From contig JAFKAC010000048.1 in NCBI GenBank assembly GCA_025766275.1, positions 186,001 to 250,000 of the forward strand: DNA of 64,000 nucleotides. The letters run 5' to 3'. The position numbers and the translations under genes were made by a program. Positions within the stretch are counted from its first letter, which is position 1. Every line of letters begins with the position of its first letter. The notes under the pieces were generated by a model that was not told where the DNA came from, ran no database searches, and saw only the letters and a program-made list of their open reading frames with translations. Shown one piece after another: positions 23,109 through 32,538 of this stretch. Source of the stretch: Lactarius indigo. Taxonomy: Eukaryota > Basidiomycota > Agaricomycetes > Russulales > Russulaceae.

Positions 23109-24134
23109 ATAGTTGCATTTCTTACTCTGTGATCACTTCGCAGGTCAGATCGTTGGCCAGTCTTCATAAAAGTACAGGGTAACTAGCCCTTAACACTAAG
23201 CAGCCATGGGAAATCTTTATGAGATATTTGATGCACGAGGACAATGCACCTCGGAGCTGTGTTGGTTGGGCACGGCCTGTCTTCGTCACTGCCATCGTCG
23301 TCACCAAGGGCAATCAGTTCGGGAGTTGTATCGGCTGGGCGCCCTTGTCGTCATTGTCATCAATGGGGGTGCACGCAACTTGACAGTAATGATAGTCGCA
23401 ACACGAGGTCAACGGCATAAATGGTCAGTTGGCAGGCAACCACAGTAGTTGACAGCCATATCCTCAGCAGTGTACAAGCATGCGTGCTTGTGAAACTGCA
23501 GAACTTCCACTTGCAGCCCAGAGTTGGTGGTGTCCAGGGTTCCAAATTCTCCAACGCTTCCATTGGTGCCTGTACCCGCCTGACTAGCACAAGGACGCAC
23601 AGTTGCCCATTGACACCTGCCTGCCATCTCCTGCAAAGCTCTCACCAATCTCGGTTTTTGAGAGCGGGTATGACGAGCGGTCCTTGAGGCTCTGGTCGAG
23701 GAGTGGGTTTGTGATTATTTGCAGCAGCCATGGTTAGCTTCGGGCCCCTGCACCCCACGAGACTATTGTAACGCACCGCTTCATGCTGAACTGGTCAAAG
23801 CTAGTCTTAGTTAATATACAAACATCTTTCTATCCGATGCACACCGCAACCCCCTTCACATCGATGTCAGCAACTGGCGGACACTTGATGCACCCAGGAG
23901 TTCGAAGATCTGTCAGACAGGAAACCCTCAAGATATCAGAGAGCCAAACAAGGGCATTAGAGAGCCAGTCAAGGACACTAGTAGACAAACTGTCGACTCG
24001 GAACTTGACTCAAGGGTGCTCGACCGGATCTTTGAACTCGAAGGATGAGCTTATTGCCCTCCTGTGTGCTTCGTGCATCTTCTTTGCTCTCATACCTTAT
24101 AATCATACTCATCATCAGTGAGCAATACGAGGAA
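23109..24134. other. intergenic, no recognised gene
   Basis: Two open stretches are noteworthy but unassigned. Minus strand 23735-23648 starts MAAANNHKPTPRPEPQG and reaches a stop overlapping a possible GTGAGA donor. Plus strand 23783-24121 contains a charged segment (VRRSVRQETLKISESQ). Neither has a domain I know. Confidence 0.4.
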
Positions 24135-24673
24135 CGCTGCTCAATGCAGGGTGGGCACCTTCAAGCTGCCGTCAGGCCCAAGCCCGAGCACAAGTGCAAG
24201 TGATCTACTCGGTCGCCGGTCCCGTCGGCCCGGAATCCGTCTGACCTCTGTTCTATTTATCGGAACCTCGTTCCTCCTCGCGATACCATAGTCCCCGACA
24301 CGTTAACATCCTTTTATGTTATCTACTTTCTCTTACACAAAAGTGCAATTTATTATTAGCTCATTGGCGCATCACTGGCTGATCTCCTTTGTGGCTTACA
24401 ATGACCAGGACACCCCATCTTTGAGGAAAGATCTTCTTTTGGTCACGCTAGAAAACAAATAAACAGAATAATGTGACGGGATTTATAGATGTTCTGATCG
24501 AATCAAATTCTGCTGCTTCTGCAACGAGCGATATGAGCGACAAGACACAATTCGGGGAACTGTCAGGTGTTGCTATCAGGCTTGTCCACATGAACATAGG
24601 CCGGGAGGCTCACATATAACCACGCCATCACACCATGAAGGTCCCATTAGCAATTTTCTGGAAGATAACTATC

Positions 24674-24971
24674 ACTAGGTTAAATGAGTCACACTTGTAA
24701 ACAGTGCATATGGGCTCAAGTAGAACGCACAGAATTTAATTCCCAGGAGTTCCGCTATCCGGCCAACCGGAATAGCAAGGGCAGAAGCAGCCAGAGAAAG
24801 TGTGAGGATGGTTCTCGTGAACATAAATTGCTATTTGCTCAAATGGCACGTACCGATATTAGGCACCTGGCCTTCAAGTTGCACCAGGCCGTCCTCTTCT
24901 GTCTTGGCCGCCGGAACAGCAAGGACAAGAGTAACAAGAGAAATTACAAGGGTGGTTCTTGTGAACATCAT
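24674..24971 (-). pseudogene. small secreted protein gene, unit A, with doubled signal-peptide exon
   Basis: Two signal-peptide exons follow each other on the minus strand. The first, from 24971, encodes MMFTRTTLVISLVTLVLAVP and reaches a stop at 24831 unless spliced at a GTACGT donor near 24852. The second, from 24824, encodes MFTRTILTLSLAASALAIPV and ends at a GTGCGT donor at 24730 whose acceptor (ACCTAG at 24675) is the same as in unit B. The second exon of unit A then stops after 15 codons, so any product would be 46 residues or a read-through composite. A TATAAATA box lies at 25052-25059, about 80 bases upstream of the first ATG. I read this as an exon duplication plus decay. Confidence 0.6.
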
Positions 24972-25051
24972 TGTGTTTCTAATTGGATCAACTGGTGGTG
25001 AAGAAGGCAGACGTCGAGGTCGGAAATGATGATGACAGGGTTGCCAGGACC

Positions 25052-25059
25052 TATTTATA
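25052..25059 (-). promoter_or_regulatory. TATA box of unit A
   Basis: TATAAATA on the minus strand, 81 bases before the ATG at 24971, at the same place as in unit B. Confidence 0.6.
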
Positions 25060-26011
25060 CCCAAGGTCGCACAAATGTTGCCTATCAAGCTTCGACGTTC
25101 AACATTCGACACCCAGTGACTAGTGACTCGGACTCGGCGCACAAATATGGTCATGTCCTGGGTTGCTGGTACCTTGGCCAAGTACCAAGACATCTTCTAG
25201 GAGTGCCAGTAACGTACCAAAACACCAGCACTCATACTACTGTAAATCCAGGTCAATAATGGCATTTTTCTATGCAGTGGGATTGCAGCATCCTGATCCG
25301 AGTTTACTGTAGTTGACCAGTTATGCCAAGGCCGAATCGTGGAAGACGCTCCAAAGACATCATGACTTGCTATATGTGCCCAAGCTAGTCGGGGCATGAG
25401 CAATGTGACAATGTCGTTGACCATGAATCATGACGGGAGGAGCTTCTGCGGGTGACCCACACACGAGATGAAATTACATGTACAGTGTTAGTAACCAGAA
25501 CTCAGATCGGCGCTTGGATCGGCATGACTTTTGCGGGTAAACCACCAATGCAAGTTCGGGTAGACCCAACATTGACAGTAATACAGTGCTATAGTATGTT
25601 CCATGCAAGCTTGTAGTGCACCAGGAAAACTGCGGTAACCGTTATTAACTTAGCGGGACTAGATTAGCCTATTGCTGCTAGTGCCGTCAGGCCCAAGGGA
25701 CCTGCCGGCCCGGAATCTGTCTGATATTTCGGATCCCCATTCCACCTCTGAGTCGCGATACTGTCAAGGGTTCTCGTGAACATCAGATACCGTAGTCCCC
25801 AACGCTTCAGCACCGTTATTCACTTTCTCTTACACACAAAGGTGCAATTTATTGCTGGCTCACTGGGGCATCACTGGCTGCTCTACCGTTGTGCGGCTTA
25901 CCACAACTCGGAGAAGGGCCCCCTCATCATGCATCATACGTCATCTTTGAGGAAATATCATTCTCATTTTGGTCACACACCCAAAGACAAAGACATAGAA
26001 CAGTGTCAGAA

Positions 26012-26017
26012 TTTATT
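26012..26017 (-). terminator. polyadenylation signal of unit B gene
   Basis: AATAAA on the minus strand about 100 bases after the stop codon of the 89-residue gene. Confidence 0.5.
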
Positions 26018-26119
26018 GACATTTAAGCTGGATTTACATTCTGTTGCTTCGTCGATGAATAGTACGAGAGACAAAATGCAATCTGGGGGACTCTGTCAGG
26101 TGTTGTTATCGAGCTTGCC

Positions 26120-26445
26120 TTACATATTCGCGACTAAAATGGAAGTACGTTCACTATCGCTGGTTCGGGACTCGGAGGTCAGCAACACCGACCCCAGTAT
26201 CACCAAATAAGCCATACCATCCGCAGCATAAGAAACGGTCGAGGTAACCCAGCTGAATACACCTGTGACCACAGACCCTAGGTGAAATGAATCATGCTTG
26301 TAAAAAGTGCGTGTTGGTTCAAGCAGGACGCACCAGGACTATGCGACAGGGACTCCCCTGTCTCAGCCTGAGGCTGGCCCACCGAAACGGCAAGAGCAAA
26401 AGTAGTGAGAGAAAGTACAAGAGTGGTTCTCGTGAACGCCATCAT
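26120..26445 (-). CDS. small secreted protein, 89 aa, cysteine-free
   Basis: Two exons on the minus strand, 26445-26334 and 26277-26120, with a 56-base GTGCGT..CCTAG intron, give an intact 89-residue frame. The start MMAFTRTTLVLSLTTFALAV is a clear secretion signal. The mature part is short, rich in Ser, Thr and Val, and has no cysteine. A TATA box lies 78 bases upstream and AATAAA downstream. The exon-1/intron layout is shared with unit A. The stretch VVTGVFSWVTSTVSYAADGM and the following hydrophobic run recall the CNTGxxxCC...A.. opening of class I hydrophobins with every cysteine replaced. That link is speculative. The other reading is a lineage-specific secreted peptide. Confidence 0.55.
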
Positions 26446-26522
26446 TTTCGCAATTGGATGAACTGGTGGTGAAGAAGAGAGAGGTCGAGGTTGGAAATGA
26501 CGATGACGAGGTTGCAAGGACT

Positions 26523-26530
26523 TATTTATA
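26523..26530 (-). promoter_or_regulatory. TATA box of unit B
   Basis: TATAAATA on the minus strand, 78 bases before the ATG at 26445; conserved in unit A. Confidence 0.6.
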
Positions 26531-26600
26531 CCCGAGGTCGCATGAATATTGCCTATCAAGGGTAAGTGCCTTTCAAGCTTCAACGTTCAACGCCCAGTGA

Positions 26601-27903
26601 CTCGGCGCGCGTATACTGTGTGCTCCACGCATACTACAGTAGTAACGCACCAGGAAAACAGTTATAAGTTAGCAGGGCTAGATCTAGCCTAGTACTAAGT
26701 ACAGCAGTGAATGGAACACGTCATTGAGTGATAATTATGTTCCATGTCGCGGACCAAATCCAGACACGCGATTGGTAGGCACAAACCTTGCTCCCTGCCA
26801 AGCGAGAAGTATGGCGTACTGTATCTATAGGGTATAAGCGTAGAGCGGAGAAGAGGCCAACTAGTTCCGCAATGATCCTAGAGACCCAGGTCACATGCCC
26901 GAAGTGGCCCGAGTCGGAACATAGATCACATTCACAACTGAAGCAGTCGCCTCTGATCGGGGGGGTTTCGTCTCAGTATTTCAACTCACATATCGTGCCC
27001 TACTGCCAGACACGACCGCGACAATCAAGGCTGCGCGCGCATATTGGCAGTCGGTTGGCCTGGGTGAATTCCGTCGAAGAGCCGTGGAGCGAGAAGAAAT
27101 AGATAATATTCTGAAGGGTCTGCAGGTACCAGAAAATTGTGCCACCTGCAGAAGAGGGAGCACATAAGATCGAGGCCGCGAATCAAGAGGTTCACTGACA
27201 ATAAAAGCGTTCTCATTTCGGCCTATGACGAGTACTTCGGAAAATCGGGAAATGATATCGACTGTCGGGTTGGACGAACTCGGGTTGGATGAACTTGACG
27301 GGCACGGCGGAGCGGCTTACAAAATGTTCACACAAGTGGGGCACCTTGGGATAATCAGAAAATGAAAATTTCACTGGGAAGCACCAGTCGTGAATAACAA
27401 TGACGGGTGGTTCAACGAGCAGCACTGTACATTCATTGGATCTGGCATTAGGATCGTCTTCACACACTCTTGCAGCCTGAGATGGACTACAGCACGTCTA
27501 ACGGTCGAAAAAAGTACACGCGCGGGCGACCTCATGTCAGCGTACCACCAATCTGGGCTTAGTTATCATGTACTATAATCAGTACGATCCTCGGTCGCGG
27601 AAAACCTTTGTTCTAAAACCTTATCGCCGATGCCACCGTCGTTGTAATTGCCACTGACAGATGGCCCGCTTTGGCGTTGGGAGGCGTCGCGATCCTCGAT
27701 CAGTAAATATGTTCGATTCCAGCCCAGAGGAAGGTGATGGGACAACTCGCCAAACAGTTTACCGTAGCGAAATCGTAATGCACCCGCGCGGAGGTTGCGC
27801 CCCAGTGTCATAACTGCGCTTCGGACTCAGTGCTTGCACGGGCTGTATCATGGCTGCTGTATCAGTATGAGAACGCAGCCTGGTCCGTTGGTTCGATCGA
27901 TGT
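26601..27903. other. intergenic, no recognised gene
   Basis: Plus strand 27003-27200 reads like a gene end (AARAYWQSVGLGEFRRRAVE then EEIDNILKGLQ) and could be spliced to an end at 27198, but I cannot place a start or a family. Elsewhere I see nothing. Confidence 0.4.
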
Positions 27904-29458
27904 TTACATTACTGGAAGAGGTGCATTAGGTGCGGGTTCGGGTTCTGGTCTCGGCGGGAGAGCGAGGGGTGTCGGTGTACTCGGGTCGCGCCTCGAAACG
28001 CCTGCGGGGACGAGGATCCGGTGTTCGTTCGCAGGGAGTAGAGGAGCGTCGTGGACGACCGCGGGTTCGGGATTTCCGCGCCACCCAGGAGGTGTGCTCA
28101 CCGTCTCTTCGCAGGACTTGGGTGCCAGCTGCGATGCTGGCCGCGGCGAGGAGATGGTATCGTCCTTCGCGGGGAGAAGAATGGGCGGTGCTGTCGCACG
28201 GGCGTCGATGGCGGCTTTTACGGCGGCGAACTCGTCGCCGCCTGTCCAGTCCTTCACGAGGGCGTCAAGGTCAGCATAGCCCTTGGCTTTGATGATCGCA
28301 TTGCGCAGCGCCTTATTGGCGGACTTGCGGCTCTTCAATTGGGAGATACAAAACTTGGTCGACGCCCAGTGATTATCCAGATATTTGCACTATACCCGCG
28401 GAAGAAGCTCAGCAGTTACGTCTGTGAACGAGGGCGCGGATAGGAGGGGGAGCGGACGGTACGTACGAGGCGCAGGTAGGGCAAGATGAAAGTATCCTCG
28501 AGGTCGGTGAGCGGATGAGGCGAAAAAACGGTCGGATTCGCCTCGGCAGCAGTGGCGATCATGACGGAATCCGCACCGGTTATCGCGCGAATTCGGCGCG
28601 CGTCCTCAAACCCGACACAGTCGCCATTCTCGATGACCGCGACATCGCGCCCGAGGCCCTTGACAAAATCGACGATCTCCTTGAGGCGATGGACGAGCGC
28701 ACGCTCGCGCGGGCGCATATTGCGCGTGCGGCAGTGGATCGTGAGGCAATTGACGCCCGTGTTGACGATGCGCTCAACGAGGGCGAGCGTGTCTTGTTGT
28801 GTCGGGAGCAGGCGGATCTTCGCGGAGACGGAGATACGAGGGGGTAGATCGCGGCGGAGGGCGGTGAGAATGGAACAGAGGAGGTCGGGGTTCGTCAGAA
28901 GGGCGGCGCCCATGCCCGAATGGGTCGAGAAGGGCTTCGGGCAGCCACAGTTGAGCTCGACGCCGGAGACATCGTCCACGACCAAGCGCGCGGCTTGCAC
29001 AGCGAGGTCCGGGTCAGCAGAGCCAACCTGGAATATCAGGTAGGGTTTCTCGATAGGATGGCAAGTAAACATGGCACGCTCGTGCTTGCCGTTATACGAG
29101 ATGGTCCCTGATACAGCTAAAAAAAAAAATCACTGTTAGGATTGCAACGAAGGGCAGAAGTCAACACACGTACGATCCACGACGCGCTCGGCGTGCAACA
29201 TTGCTTTGTCAACCATCTCCGGACCCCATACGAGCTTTGCACCGTGCTTCAGAGCAAAGAGTCGCGTCGGAACTGCGCATAGAGTTACGATGTTTGCAAG
29301 GGAACTCGAACGTTGAGCGACCTACGCGCGCCAGAACGAACCATCGGTGCTAGCATGATACCATTTTTGTAGTCATCGGATGTGAGCCCGTCCAGTCGAG
29401 GACGTTTGATGTTGGGAATAGGTGAAGGAGAAGGAGAAGAGAGAGAACGTCGAGACAT
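27904..29458 (-). CDS. DUS2: tRNA-dihydrouridine synthase, Dus2 family
   Basis: An FMN enzyme that reduces a uridine in the D-loop of tRNA (position 20 in yeast Smm1/Dus2). Four exons close in phase: 29458-29326, 29272-29174, 29116-28467, 28389-27904, giving 455 aa. The start region reads GIMLAPMVRSGALPTRLFAL with the FMN-binding LAPM. The active-site motif is ELNCGCPKPFSTHSGMGAAL, with Cys136 the predicted catalytic residue, followed by KIRL, TIHCRTR, ENGD and SVMIATAA. The last exon carries the Dus2-type CKYLDNHWASTKFCISQL segment. The C-terminus is a low-complexity Pro-rich tail. An upstream in-frame ATG (29524) exists, but 29458 begins the usual N-terminus. Shares a promoter of about 100 bp with EXO84. 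Confidence 0.93.
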
Positions 29459-29560
29459 TCTGAAAAGCCGAGGCCAACGGGAGGCCGAGAAGAATGTTCT
29501 CATCAAGTGAACCCGGCCCGGCACCGTCAGTCAATTTGGATATCAACGGCGACGGCGATG
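29459..29560. promoter_or_regulatory. compact bidirectional promoter DUS2 / EXO84
   Basis: Only 102 bases lie between the two chosen start codons, so both transcripts must start within or beside this gap, or overlap at their 5' ends. Confidence 0.6.
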
Positions 29561-32538
29561 GAGTCGCTTCGCAGCAAAACGGTTCGTAAAGGACCAAGAC
29601 CAGCTGCAGCAAAGTTAAATAAACCCAGCAAAAATGCTCGAAAATCCAGGGTCGACGACAAGATCAAACGGCGCATGTCAGCGCGTTATGCTACGATCTC
29701 TGCTCCCACTCCCACCGACACCTCTCCGCCGTCGGTGCCAACAATACCACTCGATCTACGTGGTGCTGGCCTCGTCCCGGTAAAAGAGCAAGACGATATC
29801 TCACAAGTACAGACCCCGACAAAGGAAGACCTCCGTGCGGCAGAAAACAGGCTGCTCGATGTTGAAGACTTTGATCCAGATGCTTGTTTGTGGCCCTCAA
29901 TCGACTCCTCACCCTGTCGGGCTCACCTTTTCCTCAGACCTCAAGCTGAAACTTGCCAATTCAACTGAGGCTGAGCTTCGCTTGCTACAGTCATCCTTAC
30001 GAAATTCAAAGGACGAGGTCGCAGCTGATTTGCAGCGAAATGTGTTTAAAAAGTGCCCGCTTCTCGCGATTCTGTTCCGCATACATCTCACAAATGCCAC
30101 ACAGCTACGCTCAATTTGTCCATATCTCCAAGGAAATAGGCATACTCGAGAATGAAATGCTGGGGCTCAAAGAGAGCCTTGCTGAATGGAAGAGCATGCC
30201 CTCCGTCCTTCACATCGAGGAGTCTGCCTCCGTCGCTGGTCCGCCGCTTCACCTTCCTTCCCCACAACAGCATTGACTTTCTCTTAGACCGTCGGCGCAA
30301 CGTCCGTTCTTCTGTCGCTGACTTGCGCGTGCTATATGCGCACCAGATGCAGAATTTACACACTCAGATCGAGGGATCGGCCAAATTCGTGCCGACGACA
30401 CCTGGCCGGCATGTCGTTGCAGAGATGGACAGCATATTCGTGCTTAATGCAGCAACGTACAAGCCGATGAGTGCCGTGCGTTTCGTGCTTCTTGACGATG
30501 CCGTCCTCGTGGCTCGCAGGCGTCGTCGTCGTAATGCGTCTGAAAGCGACAAACTTGTCGCTGACCGTTGCTGGCCGCTTAACGAAATGCTCGTATTGGA
30601 TACGAAGGATACCGCTAGTATGTGATACAACCTACTCTCCGCATATATACCTGTCTTAGCGGCATCTCGCAGCACTCGTCAATGTCTTCAAAATCAAACA
30701 TGGAAAGGAGACGCACGTGTATCGCACGGACTCCGCTTCAGACAAGAAAAGCCTACTTTCGCAGTTTCGTCACGTTGCAGAAGAACTTGCTGCGAAGAAG
30801 CGCAAGGAACGTGAGGGCGAACACGAAAGACGAAAGAGCTTATGGACTGGAGGTGGCGTGCGTTGCCTCGATTCTTGCCTTCCGTCCGTCGATTCCGACC
30901 TCCGTCACTTCACAGAGCGGTTCAGTCGCTATGGGAGACATCCCTCCCGTTCCCGATTGGATGTCCGATCTCGCGCAGCAAGCGGGCATGAGCGACAGCG
31001 CAAAAGAGAACGCAGAACGGGACGCCCGATGGATTGGCGATTTTGCGGATGAGTTAAACGTGGCAATTGCCTTGCGAGAGTGGGATAGAGCAGTTGAACT
31101 CGTCGAGCAAGGTGTGTTCTTCCGACTTCACATCAGCTTGTAATTTTTCTCACGTCAGCACAGGCCAGGCGAAGCTCGCCACTATGCCCCTCTTGGCAAC
31201 AAAGCTCACTCCATTGACGGCCTCGCTCACCTCCGCTCTGTTACAAGCGCTTTCTTATCCACAAAACCATAAGGAGGCGGTCAAGAAGCTTATCGCCCTA
31301 CTCATTCGTCTCGATGCAGGCGCCGCCGCGCGCACAACATTTCTCGCTGCGCGGACGGAGACAGCGCGCCGGCTTGTGCGCATGATCCGCTTCGACGGTC
31401 ATATCGGAACTTACATCAACGACCTCTCGACCACCATCTTCACTGTTATCAAGCACACGGCGGACTGGTTCCTTGCGAGCTTCAAGGAGAACGAAGTTGC
31501 GAGTAGTGAGTAGTCCCGTTTTGGTCATGTACTTCCAGCTCACTGTTTGAAGGCTTCATCGAATGGGCAAAGAGCCAGATAGAAACTTTTGCAGAGATGT
31601 TCAGGATACAGGTATTTTGCACAGACGTGGACAAGAGCGTCGTCGACGAGGCCCTCAGTATCACGCATAACCAAAGCCGCAAGGTCTGTGCTCGGTCTTC
31701 CCTAATCGGCTTCTGACCTTTAATTTGTACAAAGCTCCTTCAAGAGTTTGGCCTTGACTTTCGCTTCATTCTAGATGCGCTCCTTGTCGCAAATCCCCTG
31801 GAAAACGTCTCCCCACAAGTCCCGATTCTTGCCCCTGCACCGAAAGCAGCGCTTCCTACGCGGGCAGATATACCTTCCCGTTCTGCACGCAGCACACCAG
31901 CGCCTCCAGAACCAATACTGGGTTCCGCACTCACGTCGTCTCCCGCAATGACGCCGGAACTGCCCGCACGCTCAGGGCGGAACACCCCACTGTCAGCGCC
32001 CGCGCCAGACTTGCCCGCCCGCACTCTGCGCAGCGCGCCTGTACCCTCGCCTCTTCCTACAACAACGACTGCGGCGAGCACGCCCCCGCCGCTCCCGCGC
32101 ACGTTCTCGTCAGCAAGCCACCCTTCCACATCCTCGCTCTCGCTATCTTCGTCCCCCTCGCCGACCTTCGCAACCCCAATCACGCGCCGCACACGTTCGC
32201 CACGGCCCCCGCCCTCCGCCTCTGTGAAAACCTCGAGCCGCTCAGCGACGCCGGCGCAGCCGCCGATCACTCCTCCCCGCGGATCGGCCCCCACCCCCTC
32301 GCGCGCCGGCACGCCCACTCCTGGGCGCGCGCCAACGCCGACGCCTTCGTCCGTCCGCTCGCCATCGCCCGCACCCGTGCCGCTGGCGGCTCCGGCGCCG
32401 CGCATGGGCACGTTCCCGCTCTCCGCGCGCGGGATTAACCCTGCGCCACCGCCGCGCTCGCGCGATCGACCTGGGAGCGCCGCGGGGAGGGAACGGCCAC
32501 CGCCTGTAAGCGTGCCGAGGCGGGAGGGGTACTTTTAG
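29561..32538 (+). CDS. EXO84: exocyst complex component Exo84
   Basis: A subunit of the eight-protein exocyst, which tethers secretory vesicles at growth sites of the plasma membrane. Nine exons close in phase: 29561-29885, 29938-30052, 30105-30238, 30288-30617, 30673-30857, 30916-31111, 31164-31505, 31553-31683, 31735-32538, giving 853 aa. The N-terminal coiled segment (NYAQFVHISKEIGILENEML) leads to the PH-like domain (GRHVVAEMDSIFVLNAATY then VRFVLLDDAVLVARR). The helical Exo84 C-terminal domain follows, with WIGDFADELNVAIALREWDR and FIEWAKSQIETFAEMFRIQV. The last 200 residues are Pro/Ser/Thr-rich and disordered, a fungal addition. An in-frame ATG at 29507 would add 18 residues. Confidence 0.93.

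Larger units (their letters stand above)
24135..25110. repeat. tandem segmental duplication, unit A
   Basis: The unit aligns with 25680-26600 along most of its length. Shared words are CCGTCAGGCCCAAG, CCCGGAAT, ACTTTCTCTTACACA, GTGCAATTTATT, GGCATCACTGGCTG-like, TCATCTTTGAGGAAA, CTGTCAGGTGTTG, the secreted-peptide exon, and TATTTATACCC with CCTATCAAG upstream. Order is kept throughout. Confidence 0.8.
25680..26600. repeat. tandem segmental duplication, unit B
   Basis: Partner of 24135-25110 in direct orientation. A short remnant of the signal-peptide start (ATGTTCACGAGAACC on the minus strand, 25769-25783) at its left side suggests a further broken unit. Confidence 0.8.

Noticed and set aside
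27690..27760. TTCGATTCC motif considered as a tRNA T-loop
   Set aside because: No matching acceptor stem, anticodon stem or D-loop around it.
31740..32411. 223-codon Gly/Ala/Val-rich minus-strand frame
   Set aside because: Antisense of the Pro/Ser/Thr-rich EXO84 tail; composition is the mirror of that low complexity.
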